From: an uncultured Bacteroidales bacterium
Lineage (GTDB): Bacteria > Bacteroidota > Bacteroidia > Bacteroidales > P3
Direction: 5' to 3'
Assembly (NCBI GenBank): GCA_900318275.1
Contig: ONJY01000006.1
Coordinates: 1 to 64,000 of the forward strand
DNA: 64,000 bases
The stretch's first letter is position 1; the number at the start of each line of letters is the position of its first letter. A program made the position numbers and the translations under genes. A model generated the notes under the pieces. The model saw nothing but the letters and a program-made list of their open reading frames with translations. It was not told the origin of the DNA and searched no databases. Positions 1 to 9,202 of the stretch are shown here, in pieces.

Positions 1-708
1 GCCGCTCATGCCACCGAGGCCGGCGGTGATGAACAGCTTGCCGGCGGTGCCACCACCGAGTTTACGGGCGGCATTAAGGACGGTGATGGTGGTGCCGTGG
101 ACGATACCTTGCGGACCGATATACATATAGCTGCCGGCGGTCATCTGGCCGTACTGCGTCACACCGAGGGCGTTGTAGCGCTCCCAGTCGTCGGGCTTGC
201 TGTAGTTAGGAATCATCATACCATTGGTGACCACCACACGCGGAGCGTCCTTGTGACTGGGATAGAGTCCCATCGGGTGGCCGCTGTACATGACGAGGGT
301 CTGTTCGTCGGTCATCTCGCTGAGGTATTTCATCACCAGACGGTACTGGGCCCAGTTCTGGAAGACGGCGCCGTTGCCACCGTAGGTGATGAGCTCGTGC
401 GGATGCTGAGCCACAGCGGGGTCGAGGTTGTTCTGTATCATCAGCATGATGGCGGCCGCCTGACGGCATTTTGCCGGATACTCCTCGATGGGGCGTGCGT
501 ACATCTTGTAAGTGGGACGCAGACGGTACATATAGATGCGGCCGTACTTCTGCAGCTCCTCGGCGAACTCCTTGGCCAGCATCTTGTGATGCTTGGCGGG
601 GAAGTAACGCAGGGCGTTGCGGATGGCCAGCTTCTTCTCGGCGGGCGTCAGGATGTCCTTACGCTTGGGAGCGTGGTTCACCGTAGGGTCATAAGGTTGG
701 GGTTCGCA
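1..708 (-). CDS. hutU: Urocanate hydratase (3' end beyond window, 5' start missing)
   Basis: Second enzyme of histidine degradation; adds water to urocanate to give imidazolonepropionate, using a tightly bound NAD. The translated minus strand shows family signatures: NHAPKR near the start, YARPIEEYPAKCRQAA, HPHELITYGGNGAVFQNW, YSGHPMGLYPSH, TNGMMIPNYS, and GGMSG at the window edge. Reading begins at about CEPQPYDP; the family normally has roughly 20 more residues. In this frame the codons just upstream (720-715) are TAA TGA and no ATG/GTG/TTG precedes the conserved region. An ATG at 718-716 lies in another frame (MTEVRTP...) and would join correctly if one base between them were removed. So the gene is either frameshifted, truncated or affected by a sequence error. 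It lies 17 bp downstream of the split C10 protease. Identity is firm; functionality is uncertain. Confidence 0.88.
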
Positions 709-736
709 CTTCTGTCATTATTGTGCCGGGAGCCTA

Positions 737-2080
737 TTATTTCAGCACCACGACCTTGCATGCCGGGCGCTCGCCCACGACCACCATGTAGACGCCTGTA
801 GGAAGGTTAAAGGTGAGCGGTGAGTGGTGAGCGGTGGCGGAAGCCATGTGACGACCCATCATGTCGTAGATCCTGACCTGTTCGCCGTCGGCGCCATCCA
901 CGACGATACCGTTGGAGACACCGTATATCCTTGGCATATCGGCATCATCCACGTCCTCTATGCCGGTACAGTCGTCGTAGACGAGCACAAAGTCGTTCCA
1001 ATAGGGCGAAGCCATATAGGCGGGTATCGTGCCGCAGGGCACCGTCAATGTGGCGATGCTCTGATGTACATAGAACGTGTTGGGGCCGATAGTGGCGGGC
1101 ACTGTGTTCTTGGCGACGACGGAGTGCATCTTACCGAAAGGCATGCCGAAGGCATAATCGCCTATCTCCGCCACGGACGAGCCGAGCACTATAGCCAGCG
1201 TGTCGGCGCCACCGTTCCAGTTGCCGTTCCAACCGGTGAAGGCGTCATAACCTATGTAGGTCACCGCATCGGGGATCACCAGCGTGCCGCAAAGGCCATA
1301 GCACCCCCAGAAGATACGGTCGGGGATGCGCTTCACGTTCTCACCGATATTGATAGTCCTGACATTGTAGCAATCCATAAACGCCGGCCAATAGCTGCCG
1401 TCGCTGGCCGTAGAGGGACTCACGGCAATACAGCTGTCGGCGTTGAAGTTGACGGTGGTGAGACCATGACAAGCCCAGAAGGCGTTGTCGCCGATAAACT
1501 GCACGCCGCGCGGGATAGTCACCGCCTGGAGCTGGTTGCATTCGGCGAAAGCCATATGACCGATATACGTCAGGCTGTCGGGCATAGATATCGACGACAG
1601 GGTGGCATGGTTTTGAAATGCATAATTGGCAATCACCCTTGCATTCTGCGACAGCACCCCCGCATGCAGCTGTGGATGGCAACCTATGACGGTATCCTTG
1701 GCCGCCGACGAGTAGTAAATACTGTCCTCGATATAAGCCACAGTGACATTGCGAGAGTTGCTCGCATAGGCGGAGTGTCCTTGATATACACTGTTTTTCA
1801 TCACAGTAGCATATATATGGAATCCTCCCGTACGGTTAAATACCAGCGAGACAGAGCTGTCGGTGGTTGCCACGACACTAAGCGTACTATTGGTTTGACC
1901 ATAAGACAGGTCATAGTAGTACCAATCCATGTCGTAAGCATACCAGTCGGTTTGATCGGGCTGTCCGCCATCCTGCAGAGTTGCCCTCCTGATGAACGTC
2001 AACGTGTCGCCCACCGAGGCAACGTCAGGACCAATTACCGTGACATCCATCTGATAGTTGAAGATATGCACATCGGCTAT
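737..2080 (-). pseudogene. C-terminal part of split C10 protease: BspA-like LRRs and T9SS sorting domain
   Basis: In the same reading frame as the upstream C10 protease piece and separated from it by one TAG at 2083-2081. A GTG at 2071 could in theory restart translation, giving 444 residues without a signal peptide. Content: a PKD/Ig-like stretch (about residues 8-110), several BspA-type leucine-rich repeats (about 130-330; recurring pattern of IG..AF..C..L..V.IP), then a C-terminal type IX secretion sorting domain (about 375-444; GEQVRIYDMMGR...PTGVYMVVV). The sorting domain is what would send the whole protein through the outer membrane, so on its own this piece has lost its export signal. 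Most likely the tail of a single about 1,740-residue protein interrupted by a nonsense codon. Confidence 0.75.
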
Positions 2081-5000
2081 CTAACCGGAGTTACCAGGCC
2101 ACAAATTCCCTTGATCCACACTACCGTTAGCATTTTCAAACGTTATAGTAACCTGCTCGTTGTTGTTCTCCTGCTCCCAACTGACGCCATCCTCTCGGAC
2201 AATGGTAAAGGCCACGTAAGTCTTGCCCGGTGCCGACTGCAGCCAAGGGCTGACAATCTTCTGGCCATAACTGGTGATGGACGCATGGTTGGCGTCGACA
2301 ACCGTAGCGCCACCCGACGCCGGCCAGCACTGCGTGAAGTTGGCCGAATAGGGCAAGCTCAGGTTGCTGCAATCGCTGTTGGCGGACGTGACAGCCTTTA
2401 TCATCCAGGAGAGGCTATAATTGGAGCCATAGTAGGTGCTATGCACCCAGTTGACGCCGTCGCTGCTGAGCCAGTTGCTGTTATCGTCGCCGCTGAACAT
2501 GGTGCATGTGGCAGGTCCGCTAGCTGTAGACACAAAGGTGATCCACAACGGCTGCGAGGCATCCAGCGCCACAGCGTTGTCCAGCACAAACTCCTGCCAG
2601 CCATACTGTCCGCTGAAGGTGGTGTCCATGGTACGCAGCAGTGTGGCAGGAGCATCGTCGCCGCCCTGCCATATCTTGAGTGTGTAAGAGCCACCTCTCG
2701 TAACATACAGCAGCACGCTCTTCACGGTGTCGCATCCCACAAGGCGCTGTGGTTCAAACTTCACGCCCCAGTGAGTGGCGCCGTTGTAGCCCAACTGATT
2801 CTGATGGTCGCGGAAGCCACAATAAGAGATTGTGTCGCCCTCGCGGAAGAAGGGGATGTCCTCGCTGACGGTGACGTAGTCAATATACAAGCCATTGCGG
2901 TGGTCGTTGTTGTTGTGACGGAAAGCCAGGCGGAAAGTCTTGCCTGCGTAGGCGCTCAGGTCGAGCCATCTCTCTTCCCACCAGTTGTTGTAGATAGTAT
3001 AACCCTGCAGAAGCACATAGTTCGCCGTATTGGTGCCTGCCGTCGTGTCGATATAAACGCCGTAATGGTCACCCTGAAGGTCACCACTCCACCCCATATA
3101 GTCGTACCAGCGTATGCTGTAGTCGTAGCCTGCTCCTTGGCGTGTCGTCATCTTGGGCAGTATAAGCCAATCGTCGGCCGTCAGAGCCAGTGACCCGCTA
3201 TCGGTCCAAACGGAACTCATCGAATAGAATGACCTCGATCCATAGTAGGGTCTGTTCTCCCAATACCATCCGTAGCCGTCGTTGTCGGCATCGATATTAT
3301 CCACACACACCATGTTGTCGTACTCTTCGAAGTCGAGAATCCAAGGATAATCGGTGATAGCCTGACTGCAATCCACAACATTTACCCACAGCGTGTCGCC
3401 ATCGGTGCCGTTGGAATTGCTCACCGCAGCTGTCACTTGATACCAACCCGGCTGATTCCAGCTGACCCACACCGTGTCGCCCGTTGCCGTTGTCGGTGTG
3501 GTTCCCTGCATTGTCCACGTCACCGTGGTGCCTGTTGTATGGGCAGCGATAAGCATGACCTGTGAGCCGATACCCACATAACGGGAGCCCCTTATTGTCA
3601 CCGTAGGCGGCGGCAGCACGGGTGCCGTGGTCGAGGTGACAGCCTTAATAAGCCACGAATAGCTCTCGGCAGCATAGTAATCGATGTGGTGCCATGCGCC
3701 ATCGGTGTATATCCAGTCGCTGTTGGGGTTGCCCGTGTAACGGCATGCGGCCGCGGGCCACTCTGCGTCAGGACTGCTCAGGGTAATCCACAAGCTGTCG
3801 TTGGCGTTTATAGCCACAATGTGGTCAAGCGTTATCTCCTGCCATCCCGAGGCGGTGATGTGTGCCGGCTGAGTGTGCACAAGTGTCGCTGGCGCGTCGG
3901 CACCTCCCTTATAAACACGCAGGATATATGTGCCATCGCTTGTCGGATACATCTTCACCGCCTTCAGGTAGTTGCGTCCTGCGAGGTCGGCGGACGGAAG
4001 CATTATGCCCCATTCGCCAAACGACCACGACGTATAGAGACGTTTGTCGCCGCAGTAGGAAATCGTGTCGCCGTCGGCAATGACGCCGGGGTCGACAAAG
4101 CGGCCGCGTATCATGAACGAGTAGCGCGTCCATTCAGGGTCGGGCGCAAAGGAGGCACCATAGAGGAAGCCGTCGGGGTTGCCACAGCTGGCGGTGATGG
4201 TAGCAGGGAAAAGAATGTCGCTGTTATGGAAGGTAATCCAGATGCTCTTGCCTGCCTCCACATTGTAGGGGGTAGGCAGGAAGACGGAGTACCAGCCTTC
4301 GCGGTCGCTGTAGTCGACATACAGCGAGGTGGTGTACACGGTGTCGGTCGGTGTAGTGGTGCCACTATAGACCGTCAGGTCAAAATATCCACCGTAGTAG
4401 GAACTGCCGACGTAGAAGTCCACAGCCTTCAGCGAGCGTCCCGGCGTCAGCGACGATGCCGGCAGCTTGATGCCCCAGTACTTGTCGAAGTCCTGCTGGT
4501 ATTCGCCCCAGTTGGACTGATGCCCCATGTTGCCGCAGTAGCTCATGGTGTCGGTACCTATGGTCTCGAAGCGGGCGGTAAAGGAATAGTTGCCGCCGTT
4601 CATGATGAAGGTACGCGGGTTATTTTGGCTATTGTCCGACCATCCCGCAAAGCGGTAGCCCTCGGGGGTTGTGGCCGCGAGGGTCACAGTGTCGCCGAAG
4701 TTGTAGGTGCCGGCACCCGTGACGACGCAGGCGCTGTTGCCGCCCACGATGTTGACCGTCACCGTGCCGCCGTCGCCAAAGTTGGTGTTGGGGCGTATGC
4801 GGAGCATGGCGGTGTTGCTAATGTTGAAGGTATAGGTGGCGTTGCCGCCCGCACCGCCCGGAGCGGGGTTAAGGGCACCGAGTGCATAGTAGCCGTCGCA
4901 GTAGCCTCCCCAACCCCAGTTGAAGTGGAAATAGCCACTCTCGTCGTAGCCGTCGCAGACGAAGCTGTGGCCACCCGATTCGTCACGTCCGTTATAGAGT

Positions 5001-5950
5001 ATGGGACGCTGCTGGTCAAGCTCGGCACGCAACACGGCGCTGTAGGTGGCGTGGTCGTAGTAGCCAGGAGCCACAACGACAATGTCGGGGGCGTACTTGA
5101 AGTATTCCACCAATGCACTCATGGACGAGGGGTAGTAGTCGCTGTGGTTGTAGGCTCCGCTACCGCCCTGCGAGCTGACATTGTATTGCATTTCTATGGC
5201 GATGCCCACGTGGTACATCAGCAGCGCTACGGCGTCGATCTCGGCCTGGCTGCTGGCCGACGTCAGCGCGTTGGGCATGATGTTCCACTCGTAGTTGGTA
5301 GCACCGAAGTTGGCCGACAGCACACCGTAGTTGATGTGGTCGTTCTGCGCCACATAGCTGTGGCTGCCGTATCCCGTGGCCGGGTGGTTCCAGTATTTCA
5401 TTATCTGGGCCGTGGCCGTAGCCACGCAGCCCGTCACCACACGCTGCCCGTAGACGGAGTCGTAGGGGCACATATCGTTGTAGAGAGGACTCTGGTCCCA
5501 TGTGGTGGTCAGCATCGGGCTGACGGCGGTCGTCAGCGGCTGCTCAGGTGCCGCACCTGCCGACAGCAGTCGCCACTCGTTAGCGTTGGCATTGTTTCTG
5601 GAGCCTTGCTTCTTCTCCTTTGTCTTGCCTATTTCTCGGCCGTAGTCCTCGAGCCAGCTGCGCACGTTGGCAGGCATTTCCTCAATGCGGAAGGAACCCG
5701 TGAGCGAGTAGCCCAGTACCGGGCGCGAGCAGTCGTCGGCTGCCACCAGCACAAATCCGCCCCCATCGGCGTTGAAGACATAGACCTCGGCGAAGGGGCT
5801 CTCCGCGACATCAAGTTTCACAGCGCCGGAATGTCCGCGGGCCGACAGCCAGCTGGCGCCCACCTTGCGGGCTTGCTCCACACCGACGGGGTTGGCCTTG
5901 GCGGCAAAAAACATGGCAAGCAGCAATATCGAAAGTATGATTCTCTTCAT
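2081..5950 (-). CDS. C10 (streptopain-type) cysteine protease, large multidomain, ends at in-frame TAG
   Basis: Secreted protease of 1,289 residues. Signal peptide at 1-19 (MKRIILSILLLAMFFAAKA), Spi-type inhibitory propeptide about 20-135, catalytic domain about 140-375 with the nucleophile Cys175 in TGCVATATAQIMKYW and His328 in GGHSFVCDGY, followed by FHFNWGWGG. A Big/beta-repeat domain (about 395-460) and several repeated beta-sandwich modules with recurring 'DTMSYCG/DTISYCG' starts (about 465, 628, 1060) follow, with an Ig-like module and a MAM/cleaved-adhesin-like module between them. The reading frame stops at TAG (2083-2081) within ...WPGNSG and continues in the same frame into LRRs and a T9SS sorting domain. 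Without read-through the product lacks its T9SS tail and would be expected to stay periplasmic. Promoter-like TACCTTTG lies 35 bp upstream. Confidence 0.88.
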   Translation of the reverse strand: MKRIILSILLLAMFFAAKANPVGVEQARKVGASWLSARGHSGAVKLDVAESPFAEVYVFNADGGGFVLVAADDCSRPVLGYSLTGSFRIEEMPANVRSWLEDYGREIGKTKEKKQGSRNNANANEWRLLSAGAAPEQPLTTAVSPMLTTTWDQSPLYNDMCPYDSVYGQRVVTGCVATATAQIMKYWNHPATGYGSHSYVAQNDHINYGVLSANFGATNYEWNIMPNALTSASSQAEIDAVALLMYHVGIAIEMQYNVSSQGGSGAYNHSDYYPSSMSALVEYFKYAPDIVVVAPGYYDHATYSAVLRAELDQQRPILYNGRDESGGHSFVCDGYDESGYFHFNWGWGGYCDGYYALGALNPAPGGAGGNATYTFNISNTAMLRIRPNTNFGDGGTVTVNIVGGNSACVVTGAGTYNFGDTVTLAATTPEGYRFAGWSDNSQNNPRTFIMNGGNYSFTARFETIGTDTMSYCGNMGHQSNWGEYQQDFDKYWGIKLPASSLTPGRSLKAVDFYVGSSYYGGYFDLTVYSGTTTPTDTVYTTSLYVDYSDREGWYSVFLPTPYNVEAGKSIWITFHNSDILFPATITASCGNPDGFLYGASFAPDPEWTRYSFMIRGRFVDPGVIADGDTISYCGDKRLYTSWSFGEWGIMLPSADLAGRNYLKAVKMYPTSDGTYILRVYKGGADAPATLVHTQPAHITASGWQEITLDHIVAINANDSLWITLSSPDAEWPAAACRYTGNPNSDWIYTDGAWHHIDYYAAESYSWLIKAVTSTTAPVLPPPTVTIRGSRYVGIGSQVMLIAAHTTGTTVTWTMQGTTPTTATGDTVWVSWNQPGWYQVTAAVSNSNGTDGDTLWVNVVDCSQAITDYPWILDFEEYDNMVCVDNIDADNDGYGWYWENRPYYGSRSFYSMSSVWTDSGSLALTADDWLILPKMTTRQGAGYDYSIRWYDYMGWSGDLQGDHYGVYIDTTAGTNTANYVLLQGYTIYNNWWEERWLDLSAYAGKTFRLAFRHNNNDHRNGLYIDYVTVSEDIPFFREGDTISYCGFRDHQNQLGYNGATHWGVKFEPQRLVGCDTVKSVLLYVTRGGSYTLKIWQGGDDAPATLLRTMDTTFSGQYGWQEFVLDNAVALDASQPLWITFVSTASGPATCTMFSGDDNSNWLSSDGVNWVHSTYYGSNYSLSWMIKAVTSANSDCSNLSLPYSANFTQCWPASGGATVVDANHASITSYGQKIVSPWLQSAPGKTYVAFTIVREDGVSWEQENNNEQVTITFENANGSVDQGNLWPGNSG

Positions 5951-5984
5951 CTAGGGATTGTTTTTTATAATTTAATTTAGAGTG

Positions 5985-5992
5985 CAAAGGTA
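5985..5992 (-). promoter_or_regulatory. Bacteroidetes -7 promoter element before the C10 protease
   Basis: TACCTTTG on the minus strand matches TAnnTTTG. Predicted start of transcription is about 5979, giving a leader of about 30 nt to the ATG at 5950. No clear TTTG at -33. Confidence 0.6.
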
Positions 5993-6137
5993 CAAACTTT
6001 TTTCGGATGCGGAAAAAAAAATTTGGCCACATGTTGCCATCTCGGTGCTAAGACGCACATTCTACGGTATTTCTACGGACGTTCAACGGTATTGCCCATA
6101 GAGATGGCGAAGAAGGGCGGTAACAAACAGGTAGTGG

Positions 6138-6166
6138 AAAGGGGCTTGTAAATCACAAGCCCCTTT
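6138..6166 (-). terminator. Stem-loop terminator after the S8 protease operon
   Basis: Perfect 12-bp inverted repeat AAAGGGGCTTGT / ACAAGCCCCTTT with a 5-base loop, 22 bp beyond the stop of the S8 protease. The T-run is only the three Ts of the stem, so efficiency is uncertain. It closes the seven-gene minus-strand operon. Confidence 0.55.
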
Positions 6167-6188
6167 GAATCAGATTATAAAACAATGC

Positions 6189-8507
6189 TTAGAAGCAGAG
6201 CTGGATGCCAACTTCGAGGCGGGGAAGGAGGGCTTTGTCATCGGCAACAGTTTGGCCGATACCGTTGAGGCGGTAGCGAGCGTAGAGGCCTATGGCATCA
6301 TAGGTGAGGCGGGTGATGACGCCGTAGTTGAAGTCATAGTCGCTGAGGGCTTTGAGATCGCCAAGATACATCGTCTCATGCTTAGCAACATCGGTATTCT
6401 TGGTGTCGCCCTTGATGCTATAGGCGGTGGTACCAAAGGAGCCGTAGATGCCTAGGTCCCAGTGGAAGCCTTTGCCGACGAGGCCGAGGGCAGCGAGACG
6501 GATACGCTGGAAGAGTTCGAAGTGGAATTCGTCGAGTTCGGCGCGGCGGTATTTGACTTTACTATAGGCATCCTCAACACCGTTCATACCGATGAGGTCG
6601 TCGAGCTTGGAATATTGCATACCTTTGTAATTATAGGTGGTATGGGCCCACTCGAAGCCAACGCCGATGCAGTAACTCTTGCCAAAGGCACGCATCAGAC
6701 GGAAGCCGAGGTGAGTGACTGGCGACCAGCCGTCGAAGGGCAGCTCATCGACCTGAAGCTTGACGGGGAGACCGAGCATGAAATAGATGTCGCCACGATA
6801 TTTGGCGTTGCTGCCAAAGTTGGAGACGTCGAAGTCGCCGTTGCGGCCGGTAAGGTGCTCGGTGACGGCGTCGCGGCTGACAAGGGGATGAAAGACATAG
6901 CCGCTGAGGCCAGCGTATTTCTTATATTCATCCTTGCTGAGCTTGATGCTGTCGGTGTAGCCGGCCAAGTGGATGGTCATGGTGCGGTCGAAGATGGCGT
7001 TCTTGCTAAAGGTGAAGCGGTCGCCTTCATCAACGTATTTCACCTCCATCTTGCCGTAGTAGGTGAGACGCTTGTCTTCGGAACGACGGAAGGAGTAGAA
7101 GAGATGGCTGTGCTTGATGGGACGGGTGGGCACCACGTACACGCTGTCATCTTCGACGACAAAGCGGAAGGTAGGCTCGACGGCTTTGGCGTCGCCAGTG
7201 AAGTAAGCGGCCTGTGGCACACCATAACCGAAAGAATAGTCACAATAGGGGTAGAGGTCAGCGCTGCGCTCTATGGCATGGAACATCTCCATGGCGGTCT
7301 TGCCGGGCGAGGCCTGCCAGGCGCAGGCTGCGAAGCCTGCCACCAAGGGACAGGAGAAGGAGGTGCCATGCACGTAGTGGGTGGCATGGTCGTTGGGGAT
7401 ATTGGCGGTGCGGGCATAGCCGAAGGCGCAAACGTTTGGCTTCTGACGGCCGTCGGCGCTAGGACCGTAGGAGGAGAACTCTATGTGATTGTACTCGCTG
7501 AGACTGTTCTCGATACCGCCGATGCAGAGCACGCTGTCGGCATCGGCCGGGGTAATGATGGTCTTCCACTGGCTGTCGTCGGCCTCGTTGCCAGCGCTGT
7601 TGCACACAAGCATACCCTTGCGGGCGGCGAGGTTGCCGGCCTTGGCCACGTAGGAGGTACCGTCCATGTCCTTGGTGTAATGGCGCTCCTTGCCGTAGCC
7701 GAGGCTGGAACTGATGATGTTGGCGCCGTTCTTGTCGGCCCACTCGACGGCCATCTGCCACCATACCTCCTCCTTGAAGGGCTCGGATTCTATCTCGGTG
7801 CGGGCGAGGAGGAACTCGGCTCCCGTGGCCAGACCTAGGTCCTTGCCGTCGATGCGGCCTGCGATGCAGCTCAGCGTCATGGTGCCGTGGCTGTTCCAAC
7901 CGTAGACATTCTCTTTGTTATTGGGGAAGTTCCAAGTCTTGAGGATGCGGCCGTCCTCGCGGAGGTGGCGGAAGGCCTCGTGGGTGTTGACGCGTGGGAA
8001 ACCGCCGTCGAACACGGCGATGCGGATGCCCTTGCCGTCGATGCCGCGGTCACGGAAGAGTTTGCCACCCATGCGCACGAGTTGTGCCTCCAGGGGGCCG
8101 TCGACGGTGGCGTAATCCAGCAGGCCCGACTCGTCGTCAGGGGCGGTGGCAAGCAGCATGTCGCCCTCGATGGGCTGCACACGGAGCACGTAGGGCAGAG
8201 CCTCGATGCGGGCGGCCTGCTCGGCGGTGGCCACGACGCCGACTGCATTGAACCAACGGCTGCAGCCGAGTTCCTCGGTAGCGAGGGCGGCGACACCCTG
8301 CTCGTAGGCAGCGCTGACGGGGTAGTTGCTCACGTCGTAGAGGTCGGCGCCGCAGGCGCGATAACGCTCTATGGCCTTGGAATCAAAATAAGAATAAGGG
8401 TCGAACGTGGTACCTGCCTTGTCGGCAAGGAAGACCCAGTAGACCTGCTGCGCCTGGGCACCTATGGCAGCCAGGACAAGGGCGAAGATAAAGGCTACTT
8501 TTTTCAT
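6189..8507 (-). CDS. S8 (subtilisin-like) serine protease fused to a C-terminal outer-membrane beta-barrel
   Basis: 772 residues. Signal peptide 1-19. Inhibitor_I9/propeptide-like region about 20-135. Subtilisin domain about 145-440 with the full triad: Asp167 (IAVFDGGF), His207 (NSHGTM), Ser383 (GTSFSCPLVAGF) and oxyanion Asn307 (NSAGNE). A beta-rich linker (about 445-540) leads to a region with alternating aromatic/polar strands, from about 545 to the end, that finishes in ...LEVGIQLCF; a terminal Phe is typical of BAM-inserted barrels. This suggests an anchored, autotransporter-like cell-surface or periplasm-facing protease; the barrel assignment is inference from strand pattern. Last gene of the operon, starting 5 bp after recO. 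Confidence 0.85.
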   Translation of the reverse strand: MKKVAFIFALVLAAIGAQAQQVYWVFLADKAGTTFDPYSYFDSKAIERYRACGADLYDVSNYPVSAAYEQGVAALATEELGCSRWFNAVGVVATAEQAARIEALPYVLRVQPIEGDMLLATAPDDESGLLDYATVDGPLEAQLVRMGGKLFRDRGIDGKGIRIAVFDGGFPRVNTHEAFRHLREDGRILKTWNFPNNKENVYGWNSHGTMTLSCIAGRIDGKDLGLATGAEFLLARTEIESEPFKEEVWWQMAVEWADKNGANIISSSLGYGKERHYTKDMDGTSYVAKAGNLAARKGMLVCNSAGNEADDSQWKTIITPADADSVLCIGGIENSLSEYNHIEFSSYGPSADGRQKPNVCAFGYARTANIPNDHATHYVHGTSFSCPLVAGFAACAWQASPGKTAMEMFHAIERSADLYPYCDYSFGYGVPQAAYFTGDAKAVEPTFRFVVEDDSVYVVPTRPIKHSHLFYSFRRSEDKRLTYYGKMEVKYVDEGDRFTFSKNAIFDRTMTIHLAGYTDSIKLSKDEYKKYAGLSGYVFHPLVSRDAVTEHLTGRNGDFDVSNFGSNAKYRGDIYFMLGLPVKLQVDELPFDGWSPVTHLGFRLMRAFGKSYCIGVGFEWAHTTYNYKGMQYSKLDDLIGMNGVEDAYSKVKYRRAELDEFHFELFQRIRLAALGLVGKGFHWDLGIYGSFGTTAYSIKGDTKNTDVAKHETMYLGDLKALSDYDFNYGVITRLTYDAIGLYARYRLNGIGQTVADDKALLPRLEVGIQLCF

Positions 8508-8512
8508 GGTGA

Positions 8513-9202
8513 TTATTTTAATACAGTATGCAATATCTCGTGACTTGTAAAGTGTCGAAAGCTGCTGAGGTGCAGCTGATAGTAGGCGAGAAGGGCATCG
8601 ATGAGCGAGCGACGGTCGCTCAAAGGAGCTGGACGGAGTGTGGAGGAAGATAGGTATTCGTGCAACAAAGCAGAAATGGTCGGCGAGAGCGTGGTCTCAG
8701 AAGGCGCTGACACAAAGCGGCCTTCCTGCAGGTCGAAGAGCGGTTCGGCAGAGCAGCAATTGTCGAGGGGTTCTATGCCCAAGTGATAGGAGACGGTGAG
8801 AAGGAATGATACGGGGATGGAGGCGGTGGACGACGCGAGGTTGGCGCCGACAGCTTCTACATAGTCGTAGAGGGCAGGCATGGGCTCGGCCTCCTGGAGT
8901 GACTTGTAGAGCACCTCGGTCATGAAGAAGCGGAGGGCATTCTCGGCAGTGGATGCTTCGAAGCAGGCTCCGCGCGACGAGAGTTCCTTGACGTAGTTGA
9001 GGTCTGTCTTTGAGTTGTCGTAGACCACCATGTCGAGGCACGACAGGGGCTGCAGGAGGTTCTGCTTGACACGGGCATTGCGTCCACGCACACCTTTGAT
9101 AATATAGGAACGCACACCAAGCATGCGCGTGAAGACTTTGACGATGACGGAGGTCTCGCCGTAGGGAGTGGTGTGCAGCACTATGGCGGGAGTGGAAATC
9201 AT
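8513..9202 (-). CDS. recO: DNA repair protein RecO
   Basis: 229 residues. RecO helps load RecA with RecR/RecF in gap repair. The N-terminal OB-fold is recognisable: ISTPAIVLHTTPYGETSVIVKVFT..., followed by ...SYIIKGVRG and QPLSCLDMVVY. The C-terminal helical domain is Cys-poor and lacks the four-Cys zinc site of some relatives, as is usual in this phylum. The ATG at 9202 overlaps the porZ stop by 4 bp (ATGA), which decides the start; longer upstream reading is just porZ in another frame. Confidence 0.9.
   Translation of the reverse strand: MISTPAIVLHTTPYGETSVIVKVFTRMLGVRSYIIKGVRGRNARVKQNLLQPLSCLDMVVYDNSKTDLNYVKELSSRGACFEASTAENALRFFMTEVLYKSLQEAEPMPALYDYVEAVGANLASSTASIPVSFLLTVSYHLGIEPLDNCCSAEPLFDLQEGRFVSAPSETTLSPTISALLHEYLSSSTLRPAPLSDRRSLIDALLAYYQLHLSSFRHFTSHEILHTVLK

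Noticed and set aside
824..3193. 789-codon open frame on the plus strand opposite the C10 protease
   Set aside because: Antisense to a gene with clear protease motifs; its translation is low-complexity His/Val/Arg-rich with no domain. Same for other long opposite frames at 3686-5980 and 6462-7838.
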